64,000 nt of DNA from Lysobacter enzymogenes (GCF_017355525.1 NZ_CP067395.1:3751001-3815000), one strand, 5' to 3'; shown: positions 26,466 to 35,486, numbered from the stretch's first letter. Made by a program: numbers and translations. Notes: generated by a model not told the origin, from the letters alone.

Positions 26466-26834
26466 GCCGCCGCGCGCGGTTCGCGCCGCCGTTGCCGGTT
26501 CGGTCGCCGCCGCGTGCGGCGCGGCCGAGGCGATGCGCTCGCGCCGACCGCGATACCCGGCGGCGGACGCCGACGCAACGACGAGAATTTTTCGCGCACC
26601 GCTGCGCCGCTCCGCGAAGGTTTCGCTATTTCGCCGCGCCCGCGCGTTTCGCGTTGACAGCCCGCCGCGCCGCATCGAACACTGCGCCGGCATCGCGTTG
26701 CGATGCGTCCACTGCGCGGCGCCGGCACGGCCCCGCGCGTCCGGACCCGAGGGGTGCTGCGACGGAGCCTGCGCTCCGCCACGCTCGGGCCGCGATGCCG
26801 AGCAAGGGCGCCCTCCCGTCATGTTGGAGGCGTC
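26466..26834 (+). other. Intergenic region before the ATP-grasp gene
   Basis: These 369 bases contain no supported gene. A TTGACA box lies at 26654-26659 but has no good -10 partner at the right spacing. A GGAGG ribosome site sits just before the ATG at 26835. Open frames crossing the region have arginine-rich, non-family translations and look like GC artefacts. Confidence 0.4.
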
Positions 26835-27788
26835 ATGTCCCTGTCCGATCCGCACACCCCCGCCGCCGATGCGCGCGCACCCGGCTTCGTCCGCTTCGAT
26901 CCGCCGCTCTCGCTCGCCCTGGTCGTGTCCGACGTCCAGCCCGAACCGCACGAAGACGACGCCGGCCTGATCGCCGCGCTGCGCGAGCACGGCATCCACG
27001 TCCACGCCCGCAGCTGGAGCGACGCCACCGTCGACTGGGCCGCGCACGATGCGCTGCTGGTGCGCAGCACCTGGGATTACTTCGAGCGTTACACCGAGTT
27101 CCTGCAGTGGTACCAGCGCATCGAAGCGCTGCGTTGTCCGATCGCCAATCCGCTGCCGCTGTTGGTATGGAACAGCGACAAGCGCTATCTGCTGGAACTG
27201 GCCGCGCAAGGCGTGGCGATCATCCCGACCGTGCATGCGCGCGGCGCCGACCTCGACGCCGCGCTGACGCCGATGCAGGGCGAGGTGGTGGTCAAGCCCA
27301 GCGTCAGCGGCGGCGCCTGGAACACGCTGCGCGGCCGCATCGGCAGCGACGGCTTCGCGCAAGCGCTGGCGGCGCTGCCGCGCGAGCTGGATTACCTGAT
27401 CCAGGCGTTCGTGCCGCAGGTGGTCGAAGACGGCGAGTGGTCGCTGCTGTTCTTCGGCGGCGTCTACAGCCACGCGGTCCTGAAGAAGCCGGCGCGCGAC
27501 GACTATCGCGTGCAGACGTACTACGGCGGCACCGCCGTGCTCACCGAACCGCCCGCGCACGTCGCCGCCTCGGCGCGGCGCGCGCTCGATGCGGTCGCGG
27601 CGCTGGGCTTCCGCGACCAGGCCTATGTGCGCGTGGACGGCGTGGTGGTCGGCGACGAGTTCCAGGTCATGGAGCTGGAATTCATCGAACCGTTCCTGCA
27701 TCTGGCCGCGCATCCGCCGGCCGCGCGCCTGTTCGCGGCGCAACTGGCGCAGCGTTGGTCGGCGCTGCGCGAGGCCGCGGCGGCCTGA
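26835..27788 (+). CDS. ATP-grasp family ligase of unknown substrate
   Basis: A 317-residue ATP-grasp protein of the RimK/DcsG-like group. Typical features are the N-terminal LVRSTWDYFERY motif, the ATP-binding VVVKPSVSGGAWNT stretch, EWSLLFFGGVYSHAVLKKPARDDYRVQ and the Mg-binding ELEFIEPFLHL end. Members join a carboxylate to an amine or other nucleophile through an acyl phosphate. The substrate is unknown. There is no signal peptide. A gamma-glutamylcyclotransferase-like gene starts 96 bases downstream, which suggests peptide or gamma-glutamyl metabolism. An upstream in-frame extension to 26703 lacks family likeness, and the ribosome site supports the ATG used here. Confidence 0.85.
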   Translation: MSLSDPHTPAADARAPGFVRFDPPLSLALVVSDVQPEPHEDDAGLIAALREHGIHVHARSWSDATVDWAAHDALLVRSTWDYFERYTEFLQWYQRIEALRCPIANPLPLLVWNSDKRYLLELAAQGVAIIPTVHARGADLDAALTPMQGEVVVKPSVSGGAWNTLRGRIGSDGFAQALAALPRELDYLIQAFVPQVVEDGEWSLLFFGGVYSHAVLKKPARDDYRVQTYYGGTAVLTEPPAHVAASARRALDAVAALGFRDQAYVRVDGVVVGDEFQVMELEFIEPFLHLAAHPPAARLFAAQLAQRWSALREAAAA

Positions 27789-27884
27789 CCCCGGCCGCGG
27801 CACCGTCATCGGCCGCGCGCGGCGATTGCGCGCGCGGCCGATGCCGCTTAGCGTCGGGTGCCCCGCATCGAAGACCGCACGCAG

Positions 27885-28232
27885 ATGAGCGACGCCCACG
27901 ATCAGCGCCTGTTTTCCTACGGCACCCTGCAACTGCCGGCGGTGCAGCAGGCCACCTTCGGCCGCCTGCTGGCCGGCGAAGCCGACGCCTTGGTCGGCTT
28001 CCGCCGCACGATGGTGAAGATCGACGACCCGCAAGTCGTCGCCACCAGCGGCCAGACCCACCACCCGATCGTCGAACCCAGCGGCGACCGCGGCGACCGC
28101 GTCGACGGCACGGTGTTCGCGATCAGCGCCGCCGAACTGGCGCGCGCCGACGACTACGAAGTCGACGACTACGTCCGCGTCGAGGCCGTGCTGGCCTCGG
28201 GCGGACGCGCCTGGGTGTACGTGAAGGCTTAA
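27885..28232 (+). CDS. Gamma-glutamylcyclotransferase-like (AIG2/GGCT) protein
   Basis: A 115-residue protein of the GGCT-like fold. The signature YGTLQ is in LFSYGTLQLPAVQQ (residues 9-22), and the catalytic-type acidic residue is in the DDYEVDDYVRVEA segment. Family members release 5-oxoproline from gamma-glutamyl compounds or act on gamma-glutamylamines. The protein is short and cytosolic. It is probably co-transcribed with the ATP-grasp gene. Its TAA stop overlaps the stop of the convergent MFS gene by three bases. Confidence 0.85.
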   Translation: MSDAHDQRLFSYGTLQLPAVQQATFGRLLAGEADALVGFRRTMVKIDDPQVVATSGQTHHPIVEPSGDRGDRVDGTVFAISAAELARADDYEVDDYVRVEAVLASGGRAWVYVKA

Positions 28233-29575
28233 CCGGCCGCAGCAACGTCGGCGGGAGCGGCGTCCGCGGCCGACGCGCGCGAGCCGCGCAGCAGCTTGCG
28301 CAGCGCCGGCACGCACGGCAGGTACAGCGCCGCGCCGACGACCCAGACCCAGCCGTCCCAATGGCCGGCGCCGGCGACGTAAATCGCGCCGAACAGCAGC
28401 GGGCCGATCACCGCGGCGAGGCTCGCGAGGCTGGCCAGCACGCCTTGCAGCGCGCCCTGGCGGGCTTCGTCGGTGCGCTCGCTCGACATCGCCAGCAGCG
28501 CCGGCCCGCCGATGCCGCCGCCGGCGGCCAGCAACAAGCCGGGCGCGAGGGTCGCGGCGCTGCGGGCGAAGGCGAAGGTCAAATAACCGAGCACGTCGGA
28601 GATCACCCCGCCGATCAGGGTCTTGCCGGGGCCGAAGCGGTCGCTGATGCGGCCGGTGGCGAAGGCCTGGAACAGCGAGTGGATGACCCCGAACGCAGCC
28701 AGCGACAGGCCGACCGCGGTCGGGTTCCAGCCGAAGCGGTCGTGGCCGTAGATCGCCCACAGCGTGCCGGGCACCTGGCCGGCGAGCTGCATGGCCAGGT
28801 ACAGCCACAGCAGCGGGGCGAGGTCCGGCAGGCGGCCGAGTTCGCGCAGCGAATGCCACGGCGCCAGCTCGCGCAGCGACGGCGCCGGCCGCGGCTGGGG
28901 ATCGCGTTCGCGCTTGGGTTCGGGCAGGGCCAGCCAGGCCAGGGCGAAGTTCAGCAGCGCCAGCGCGGCCGCGGCCACGAACGGCGCGCGCAGCCAGATC
29001 GCGCCGAGCAGGCCGCCGATCACCGGCCCGGCCACCAGGCCCAGGCCGAACGCCGCGCCGAGCCAGCCGTAGCGGCGCGCGCGCTGGGATTCGTCGGAGA
29101 TGTCGGCGATGTAGGCGCCGGCGACCGAGCCGCTGGCGCCGCTGATGCCGGCGATGGCGCGGCCCAGGTACAGCAGCGACAGCCACGGCGCGCAGGCCAT
29201 CAGCAGGTAGTCAAGCGAACTGCCGAACAGCGAACACAGCAGCACCGGGCGGCGGCCGAAGCGGTCGCTGAGCGCGCCCAGCGCTGGGGCGCAGACGAAC
29301 TGCATCAGCGCGTACAGCGCGGTCAGGGCGCCGGCGTGCAGGGCCAGGTTGTGGTGCAGGCCGAACGAGTCGAGCAGTTGCGGCATGACCGGCGCGATCA
29401 GGCCGATGCCGATGGCGTCGAGGGCGACGGTGGCCAGGATCAGGCCCAGCGCGAGGCCGGTGCCGGAGATGGCGGCGGACGAAACGGCGGCGGGGGCCGG
29501 GCCGTTCGCTTGAGCCGCGGCCTCGGCCGCCGGCTCGGCCGGCGCGGAGGCCGGCGGTTGGATCGGGGTGTGCAT
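28229..29575 (-). CDS. tetA: TetA-type tetracycline/H+ antiporter homologue
   Basis: A 448-residue, 12-helix MFS exporter. It carries TetA-family signatures: DAIGIGLIAPVMPQLL in helix 1, the motif A loop LSDRFGRRPVLL, SGASGSVAGAYIADI and QGVLASLASLAAVIGPLLF. An Ala/Pro-rich N-terminal tail of about 35 residues precedes helix 1. It would pump a tetracycline-metal chelate or a related drug out in exchange for protons. It is divergently transcribed from a TetR-like repressor across a 91-base gap with two tet-operator-like sites, the classical tetA/tetR layout. The true substrate is not shown by sequence. Confidence 0.88.
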   Translation of the reverse strand: MHTPIQPPASAPAEPAAEAAAQANGPAPAAVSSAAISGTGLALGLILATVALDAIGIGLIAPVMPQLLDSFGLHHNLALHAGALTALYALMQFVCAPALGALSDRFGRRPVLLCSLFGSSLDYLLMACAPWLSLLYLGRAIAGISGASGSVAGAYIADISDESQRARRYGWLGAAFGLGLVAGPVIGGLLGAIWLRAPFVAAAALALLNFALAWLALPEPKRERDPQPRPAPSLRELAPWHSLRELGRLPDLAPLLWLYLAMQLAGQVPGTLWAIYGHDRFGWNPTAVGLSLAAFGVIHSLFQAFATGRISDRFGPGKTLIGGVISDVLGYLTFAFARSAATLAPGLLLAAGGGIGGPALLAMSSERTDEARQGALQGVLASLASLAAVIGPLLFGAIYVAGAGHWDGWVWVVGAALYLPCVPALRKLLRGSRASAADAAPADVAAAG

Positions 29576-29583
29576 GGCACGCT

Positions 29584-29602
29584 TCCCTATCGGTGATAGA
29601 TT
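29584..29602. promoter_or_regulatory. tetO-like operator 1
   Basis: TCCCTATCGGTGATAGATT differs from the Tn10 tet operator as I remember it (TCCCTATCAGTGATAGAGA) at only three positions. The core is CTATC-GGT-GATAG. It overlaps the tetA promoter region, 9 bases upstream of the tetA start codon. Confidence 0.85.
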
Positions 29603-29615
29603 CGACGCGGATGCT

Positions 29616-29634
29616 AATCTATCGCCGATAGGGA
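29616..29634. promoter_or_regulatory. tetO-like operator 2
   Basis: The reverse complement, TCCCTATCGGCGATAGATT, is identical to operator 1 at 18 of 19 positions. The two sites are inverted with centres 32 bases apart, and this one ends 32 bases before tetR. Confidence 0.85.
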
Positions 29635-29666
29635 CACAAGCCCCCACCGGCCGGAGACCGAATTCG

Positions 29667-30296
29667 ATGAAACTGCAACGCGAGACCGTGGTCGCCGCCG
29701 CCCTGAAGCTCCTCGACGAAGTCGGCATGGACGGCCTGACCACGCGCCGGCTGGCCCAGGAACTGGGCGTGCAGCAGCCGAGCCTGTACTGGCATTTCAA
29801 GAACAAGCGCGAACTGCTCGACGCCCTGGCCGAGGCGATGCTGGCCGAGCAACAGCCGGCCGATCACACCCAGTACCCCGACTGGCGCGAGTGGATGGCC
29901 GCCCAGGCCCACGCGTTCCGCCGCTGCCTGCGCGCCCACCGCGACGGCGCGCGCGTGCACATCGGCACCCGCCCCGAGGGCGGCGACTTCGGCGACGGCG
30001 AAGCCGAGCTGGCCTATCTGGTCGCCGCCGGCTTCACCCCGGCCGACGGCCTGCGCGCGCTGATCTCGCTGAGCTACTACACGATCGGCTGGCTGCTGGA
30101 AGAACAGGCCGCGACCGAAGCCGGCCGCGGCCCGGGCCAGGCGCCGATGGTGCCGGACCCGCAGCGCTACCCGCTGCTGGCGCAGGCGCAGACGGTGCTG
30201 AGCCAGAACGATGTCGATGCGGATTACGAGTACGGGCTGCGGGCGTTGATCGCGGGGTTCGAGGCCTTGTTGCCGCTGCGGGCGGTTGGGCGCTGA
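29667..30296 (+). CDS. tetR: TetR-class tetracycline repressor homologue
   Basis: A 209-residue repressor closely resembling the TetR of transposon Tn10 along its length, not just in the DNA-binding domain. The helix-turn-helix reads GLTTRRLAQELGVQQPSLYWHFKNKRELLDALA, nearly the Tn10 sequence. The C-terminal drug-binding domain keeps the HRDGARVHIGTRP motif, whose second His binds the tetracycline-Mg complex in TetR. It should repress both tetA and itself through the paired operators and release on drug binding. The ATG at 29667 follows a CCGGAGACC ribosome site. Confidence 0.92.
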   Translation: MKLQRETVVAAALKLLDEVGMDGLTTRRLAQELGVQQPSLYWHFKNKRELLDALAEAMLAEQQPADHTQYPDWREWMAAQAHAFRRCLRAHRDGARVHIGTRPEGGDFGDGEAELAYLVAAGFTPADGLRALISLSYYTIGWLLEEQAATEAGRGPGQAPMVPDPQRYPLLAQAQTVLSQNDVDADYEYGLRALIAGFEALLPLRAVGR

Positions 30297-30353
30297 GCGG
30301 CCGAGCGATCGAGGACAGGAGCGCAGCGCGCATGGACCGCGCAGCTGCCAGAA

Positions 30354-30668
30354 CGTCATGCCCGCGAAGGCGGGCATCCAGAGACTTCAACGCTTTGTCG
30401 CGATAAAGCCCGGGATGCCTGCCTTCGCGGGCATGACGGCTGGGTAGATCGCATAGCGACTGCGCAAGAGCGGCGAATCCCTAAGACTCGCTTCGCCTCC
30501 ATCGGCACGTCATCCCCGCGAACGCGGGGATCCAGAGACTTCAGCGTCCTGCCTGGATAAAGCCCTGGATGCCCGCCTTCGCGGGCATGACGGCGGGTGA
30601 GTTTCGTCGCGTCTCTCTCAGGTCGTCATCCCCGCGAACGCGGGGATCCAGAGCCTTCAGCGTCCTGC
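30354..30668. repeat. Two complete and one partial CGTCAT-type inverted-repeat elements
   Basis: Three related units fill the gap between tetR and the AAA gene. Unit A is 30354-30438 and unit B is 30508-30592. Each has arms of about 24 bases (CGTCATGCCCGCGAAGGCGG type) in inverted orientation around a CCAGAGACTTC core. Unit C (30624-30668) has only the left arm. Arms within a unit differ (CCCCGCGAACGCGGGG versus GCCCGCCTTCGCGGGC), suggesting recombination among copies. A related element is at 43499-43584. No protein gene is supported in 30297-30692. Confidence 0.8.
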
Positions 30669-30692
30669 TTCACGGCAACCGCCACCGCCGCT

Positions 30693-32177
30693 TCAATCCG
30701 CCGGCACCGTCCGCCCCCGCGCCCACTCGCGCAGCTCCGCCACCTTCTCGCCCATCAGCACCGACAGCGGCCGGGTCTGCTTGAGTTCGGCGCGCACCTG
30801 GAAATCCGACAGCGCGGTGCCGGCGGCGTGCGCGGCGTACATCGCCGCGACGATGGCCTGTTCGATCTCGGCGCCGGAAAAGCCGTCGCTGGCCGCGGCC
30901 AGCGCGGGCAGGTCGAAGCCGGCCGGGTCGAGCGAGCGCCGGCGCAGGTGGATCGCGAACAGTTCCTCGCGCACCTCGGCTGCGGGCAGGTCGACGAAGA
31001 AGATTTCGTCGAAGCGGCCCTTGCGCAGCAGTTCCGGCGGCAAGGCGTCGATCTGGTTGGCGGTGGCGACCAGGAACAGTTTCGAGCGGCGCTCGGCCAT
31101 CCAGGTCAGCAGATAACCGAGCACCCGCCGCGACACGCCGCCGTCGCTGTCGCCGCTGTCGGCCAGGCCTTTTTCGATTTCGTCGATCCACAGCACCGCC
31201 GGCGCCAGCTGTTCGGCCGAGGCCAGCGCGGCGCGCAGGTTCTTTTCGGTTTCGCCGTGGAACTTGTCGTACAGGGTGCCGAAGTCCAGCCGCACCAGCG
31301 GCACGCCGAAACCGGCGGCGACGGCCTTGGCGATCATCGATTTGCCGCAGCCCTGCACGCCGAGCAGCAGCAGGCCCTTGGGCGGGTCCAGGCCCGGCGG
31401 CGGTTCGGCGCCGGCGAACACCGGGCGGCGCTGTTCGACCCAGCGCTTGAGCCGGCGCGCGCCGGCGACCTCGCCCATGCGCGCGCTGTCGTATTCGTAA
31501 TGCAGGTGGCCGGAGCGGTTCAGCAGTTCGAACTTGAGCTTGGCCAGCTCGGGCAGGTCGTCGGCGTTGAGCGCGCCGTCGCGGAAGATCAGGTGGCGGG
31601 CGATGCGGCGCGCGTCGACCGCGTCGATGCCCTGCAGGTTGCGCACGATCTGCTTGACCGCCTCGCCGTCGGCCTCGACCCGGCGGCCGCCGTTTTCGCG
31701 CGCGTAGTTCTCCGCTTCCTCGCGCACCAGCTTGAGCAGGGCGTTGGCGTCGGGCAGGCGCGGGGTGAAGCGCACCGCCAGCGCGTCCAGGTCCGGCGGC
31801 AGTTCCTGCTTGTGGCCGATCAGCACCAGCACGTGCGGCTCGCACTCGCGGCGCTGGGCGATCTCGCGCAGCTGGCGCTGGGTGCTGGCGTAGCTCAGGT
31901 ACGGATGGGCGTCGAACAGCAGGTAGATGCCGCGCTGGTCGGCCTGGCGGATCGCCTGCAAGGTGGTCGAGATGTCGGGCGCGACCTCGGCGTCGTCCTC
32001 GCGGTCCAGGTCGATCCGGCGCAGGCCTTCGGTGATCGACCACCGGTACAGCGCGCGCCAGACGTTCATCAGCGCCTGGCGGAACAGTTCGACCACGCGG
32101 GTTTCGTCGCGGGTCTCGATCACGATCAACGGGGTGTTGGCGCGGATCAGCGCGGTCAGGTCTTGCAGGTCGCTCAT
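30693..32177 (-). CDS. AAA ATPase, Ycf46-like
   Basis: A 494-residue AAA-family ATPase. The N-terminal 250 residues are a family-specific domain (DLTALIRANTPLIVIETRDETRV, an FDAHPYL motif). The AAA core has Walker A GVQGCGKSM, Walker B VLWIDEIEKG, the sensor-1 region FLVATANQIDALPPELLRKGRFDE and an arginine finger, then the C-terminal lid (GFSGAEIEQAIVAAMYAA). It resembles the Ycf46/COG0464 group of cyanobacteria and proteobacteria, whose role is poorly defined (stress or inorganic-carbon related in cyanobacteria). There is no membrane segment. The gene stands alone, with repeats on its 3' side. Confidence 0.88.
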   Translation of the reverse strand: MSDLQDLTALIRANTPLIVIETRDETRVVELFRQALMNVWRALYRWSITEGLRRIDLDREDDAEVAPDISTTLQAIRQADQRGIYLLFDAHPYLSYASTQRQLREIAQRRECEPHVLVLIGHKQELPPDLDALAVRFTPRLPDANALLKLVREEAENYARENGGRRVEADGEAVKQIVRNLQGIDAVDARRIARHLIFRDGALNADDLPELAKLKFELLNRSGHLHYEYDSARMGEVAGARRLKRWVEQRRPVFAGAEPPPGLDPPKGLLLLGVQGCGKSMIAKAVAAGFGVPLVRLDFGTLYDKFHGETEKNLRAALASAEQLAPAVLWIDEIEKGLADSGDSDGGVSRRVLGYLLTWMAERRSKLFLVATANQIDALPPELLRKGRFDEIFFVDLPAAEVREELFAIHLRRRSLDPAGFDLPALAAASDGFSGAEIEQAIVAAMYAAHAAGTALSDFQVRAELKQTRPLSVLMGEKVAELREWARGRTVPAD

Positions 32178-32429
32178 GGGCCGGGGTCTTCCGTGGAACG
32201 GGCATGATACGGCGGCGCGCGCTGGCGGGTCGCGCCGGCGCGGGTTTCGGCCCGGCGCGCGTTCGCGGGCGCACTGGCGGTTACACGCAAACCCGCGCCG
32301 GCGCGGATCGCCCACGCGGACGCGGCGGCGCCGACCCGCATCGCGGCGCGCGGGCCTAATCCGAAAGCCGTCTTGAGCCGGCGCGCGCCAGCCGCGACCA
32401 TGCCGGCATCCCCTGCCACGCCGCGACTC

Positions 32430-33338
32430 ATGGCTTTCGACGCCTTCGCCCTGGTTCTGGCCATGCTGGTGCTGGGCTATCTGTTCCAGCGCCTGCGCGC
32501 CCTGCCCGACAACGCCGCCCAGGTCCTCAACCAGGTCGTGCTGTACGTCTGCCTGCCGGCGGCGGTGCTGCGCTACGCCCCGCGCCTGCACCTGGAACCG
32601 GCCCTGCTCGGCGTGGCCGCGGTGCCGTGGCTGCTGCTGGCGGCGACCGTGCTGCTGGTCGGCCTGCTCGCGCGGGCGCTGAAATTGCGCCGCGACGAGC
32701 ATGCGGTGCTGCTGCTGACCGTGGCCCTGGGCAACACCAGCTTCCTCGGCTACCCGCTGACCCGCGCCCTGATCGGCGAACACGCCCTGCCGTACGCCGT
32801 GGTCTACGACCAGTTCGGCGCGTTCCTGATCCTGTCGACCTTCGGCCTGTGGGTGCTGGCGCGCTACGGCGGCGACACCCGCCCGAGCGCGGCCGACATG
32901 CTGCGGCGGGTGCTGCGTTTTCCGCCGCTGTGGGCGCTGATCCTGGGCTTCACGGTCATGCCTGCCGAACCGCCGGGCTGGATCGCCGGCGGCCTGCAAC
33001 GCCTGTCCGACGCGCTGCTGCCGCTGGCGATGCTGACCATCGGCCTGTCGGTGAAGCTGGCGCTGCCGCGCGAGGAGCTCAAGCCGCTGGCCGCCGGCCT
33101 GGCGCTGAAGCTGGCGCTGATGCCGGCGCTGGCCTGGGCGCTGGTGCCGCTGCTCGGCCTGCAGGGCGAGATGGCCCGCACCACGGTGCTGGAATCGGCG
33201 ATGCCGCCGATGGTCACCGCCGGCGCCCTGGCCATCGCCCACGGCCTGGCGCCGCGGCTGGCGGCGGCGATGGTCGGGTATGGCCTGCTGTTGTCGCTGG
33301 CGAGCTTGCCGCTGTGGGCGGGGCTGGCGGTAGGCTGA
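32430..33338 (+). CDS. AEC family transporter
   Basis: A 302-residue membrane protein of the auxin efflux carrier (AEC) family with about 10 helices. The first half has LNQVVLYVCLPAAVLRYAPRL and the conserved ALGNTSFLGYPL motif. The second half has GLQRLSDALLPLAMLTIGLSVKL and ESAMPPMVTAGALA. Such carriers move small organic acids or similar compounds, but the substrate is not predictable. I chose the ATG at 32430, just before helix 1. ATG 32400 gives ten extra residues. A lipoprotein gene starts 23 bases downstream, possibly in one transcript. Confidence 0.87.
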   Translation: MAFDAFALVLAMLVLGYLFQRLRALPDNAAQVLNQVVLYVCLPAAVLRYAPRLHLEPALLGVAAVPWLLLAATVLLVGLLARALKLRRDEHAVLLLTVALGNTSFLGYPLTRALIGEHALPYAVVYDQFGAFLILSTFGLWVLARYGGDTRPSAADMLRRVLRFPPLWALILGFTVMPAEPPGWIAGGLQRLSDALLPLAMLTIGLSVKLALPREELKPLAAGLALKLALMPALAWALVPLLGLQGEMARTTVLESAMPPMVTAGALAIAHGLAPRLAAAMVGYGLLLSLASLPLWAGLAVG

Positions 33339-33361
33339 GGCTTCTCCGCCGGCCGCCGCTC

Positions 33362-34501
33362 ATGCTCGCTTCCACCTTGTACCGCTCGCGCTTCACCGTC
33401 CTCGCCGCGCTGGCGCTGGCGCTGGCGTTCGCCGGTTGCGACCGCGGCGCGGCCGAGGCCGACCCGCCGCAAGCCGCGTCCGCGGCATGGCAGGCCGCAT
33501 CCGACACCCTGCTGCGCGCGCATCTGCGCCGATTGGCCGAACGCGAGGACCTGCAAAGCCAACGCGACCTGCTGCGCCTGCAAACGCTGTCGCCGAACTT
33601 CCACACCCAGTCGGCGCAGCGGCTCGCGCGCGAGCGCCTGGGCGTCATCGCCCGGGTGCGCGCGGCCGCGCCGGCCGACACCGAAGCCGACTGGTACCAC
33701 GCCGAGCTGTGCGTGCGCCGGCATCCGCCGGCGACGCAAGGCTGCGACCCGGGCCCAGCCCTGCGCCGGCTGCAAGCGGCCGAACCGGACAACGCCGCGG
33801 TCTGGCTGCTGGCCGCCGACGCCGCCGATGCACGCCACGACCCCGCCGGCTATCTCCTCAGCCTGCGCCGCGCCGCCGCGGCGCGCCGCTACGACCTGCA
33901 CTACGCCCGCCACTGGAGCGGCGCGCTGGAGTCGCTGCAGCGCCTGCCGTTGCCGCCGCTGGACCCGCCCACCCGCCGCTACTTGAACGACGAAGACCCC
34001 GACGCGGCCAGCGACGCCGATATGCGCACGCTGCTGGCGACGATGGCGGCGCCGTTGCCGCTGCCGACCGCGGCGGTGCTGAACTGTCGCGCGCCCGAGG
34101 ACGAGGAGCGCGCGGCCTGCGCCGCGGTCGCCGGCCTGATGGCCGCGTCCGACACGCTGATCGGCCAGACCCTCGGCCTGTCGACGATGGCGCGGCTCAG
34201 CGCCGATGCCGCCGACGGCCCGGCCTGGCGCGAGCGCCTGCGCCAGGCCTATTGGCGCAACGAGCGCGCCCGCGACCTGCCGGCCTCGCCGCAGTTCGTC
34301 TCGCTGCTGCGCAGCCGCGGCGAAGTGGCCGCCTACGACGCGCTGCTGCGCGCCGCCGGCCGCGAGCGCGCGCCGCCGGGTTGGCTGCCGCAACAGGCGA
34401 TGGCGCGCGAGCTGGTACGCACCGGTCGTAGCGATGGCGACGGCGACGACGCAAACGCCGACACCGAAGCGGCGGCGCCTGCGCCGCCGGTCCCGTTGTA
34501 A
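33362..34501 (+). CDS. Lipoprotein of unknown function
   Basis: A 379-residue predicted lipoprotein. The signal peptide ends LALAFAGC (lipobox, Cys about residue 25). The mature protein is mainly helical, Ala/Arg/Leu rich, with an RRLQAAEPDNAAVWLLAADAA stretch reminiscent of one TPR unit, and two Cys-containing segments (ELCVRRHPPATQGCDP and NCRAPEDEERAACAAV) that could form disulfides. The tail is acidic and low complexity. I recognise no family. The ATG at 33362 lies 23 bases after the AEC gene. Confidence 0.72.
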   Translation: MLASTLYRSRFTVLAALALALAFAGCDRGAAEADPPQAASAAWQAASDTLLRAHLRRLAEREDLQSQRDLLRLQTLSPNFHTQSAQRLARERLGVIARVRAAAPADTEADWYHAELCVRRHPPATQGCDPGPALRRLQAAEPDNAAVWLLAADAADARHDPAGYLLSLRRAAAARRYDLHYARHWSGALESLQRLPLPPLDPPTRRYLNDEDPDAASDADMRTLLATMAAPLPLPTAAVLNCRAPEDEERAACAAVAGLMAASDTLIGQTLGLSTMARLSADAADGPAWRERLRQAYWRNERARDLPASPQFVSLLRSRGEVAAYDALLRAAGRERAPPGWLPQQAMARELVRTGRSDGDGDDANADTEAAAPAPPVPL

Positions 34502-34856
34502 TCCTCACGCCGGCGCCGGCCGCGGGCCCGGGTCCGGATCGCCGCAGCGGCCGCCTCGGTTCCAGCCTCAGCCACCGCTCCGGGTCGCTCCCCGGACCGG
34601 CGCCGAACCTCGCCGGCACGCCCGCCGCGACGCAGGCGACCGGCGCTTACGCGCCGCGTCTACCGGTCGATGCGTTCCCGGCCGATGCCATTCCCGTCGA
34701 TGTGGACTGGGTCGCAGATCGCACCGGCCGGCCGGGCGGTCGTCGCAGGCCCGTACCCACGGACCCCACCGCGGACGCGACGAGACCGGCCCGCGCCGTG
34801 ATGACCGGCTGCACGGAGCCGGTGTAGGCTGGGGCTCCGATCCGGAGGGAGCTCGC
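34502..34856. other. Gene-free intergenic region
   Basis: These 355 bases hold no supported gene, repeat or clear promoter. The only recognisable signal is the GGAGGGAG ribosome site just before the ParA-like gene. Confidence 0.4.
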
Positions 34857-35486
34857 ATGAAGACCGTGCTGGTGGCCAGTTCCAAGGGCGGTGTCGGCAA
34901 GACCACGATCGCCACCCACCTCGCCGCGCAGGCGGCCTTGGAAGGGTTGCGCACGGCCTTGATCGACGCCGATCCGCAAGGCTCCTCGACCCGCTGGGCG
35001 CAGCGCCGCTCAGTCCTGGAAAGCGCGGTGCTGCCGCTCGACGGCACGCGCAAGAAGGCCTGGCGCAAGCAGCTGCCCGAAGACGCCCAGCGCACCGTCA
35101 TCGACGCTCCGGCCGGCGCCATGGCCGAGGACCTGGAATCCTTCCTCGAGGTCGCCGACGCGGTGATCGTCCCGGTCCAGCCCTCGACCCTCGACATCGA
35201 AGCCACCGTGCCCTTCCTCGACACCCTGGCCCAGCACCCGCGGGTGCGCCGCGGCCAGCTGCGCGTGGGCCTGGTCGGCAACAAGCTCAAGCCGTGGACC
35301 AACGCCTCGCAGCAGGCGCTGGACCTGCTCAGCGAATGGCCGTATCCGGTGGTCGGGCAGATCCGCGACAGCCAGGCCTACGTGGTCATGACCGCGCTGG
35401 GCAAGAGCCTGTTCGACTACCACTCGCAGCAGATCCGCGAGCATCAGGCCGATTGGGCGCCGTTGTTGAAGTGGCTGAAGAAGTGA
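34857..35486 (+). CDS. Orphan ParA/MinD-family ATPase
   Basis: A 209-residue P-loop ATPase of the ParA group. The deviant Walker A is KGGVGKTT at residues 10-17, with the signature Lys at 10. DADPQGSS follows at about 40-47 and the Walker B-like VIDAP at about 80. No N-terminal helix-turn-helix extension and no parB partner is present, so this is an orphan of the small ParA type that positions protein cargo rather than plasmids. A strong GGAGGGAG ribosome site precedes the ATG. The next gene, a SixA-type phosphatase, is 106 bases downstream. Confidence 0.88.
   Translation: MKTVLVASSKGGVGKTTIATHLAAQAALEGLRTALIDADPQGSSTRWAQRRSVLESAVLPLDGTRKKAWRKQLPEDAQRTVIDAPAGAMAEDLESFLEVADAVIVPVQPSTLDIEATVPFLDTLAQHPRVRRGQLRVGLVGNKLKPWTNASQQALDLLSEWPYPVVGQIRDSQAYVVMTALGKSLFDYHSQQIREHQADWAPLLKWLKK

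Noticed and set aside
30354..30668. CRISPR-like array
   Set aside because: The repeats are palindromic units of about 85 bases with variable arms and only three copies. There are no uniform spacers and no cas genes.
34857..35486. Plasmid or phage partition locus
   Set aside because: Only a single ParA is present, without ParB, parS, replication or mobility genes, and its surroundings are chromosomal.
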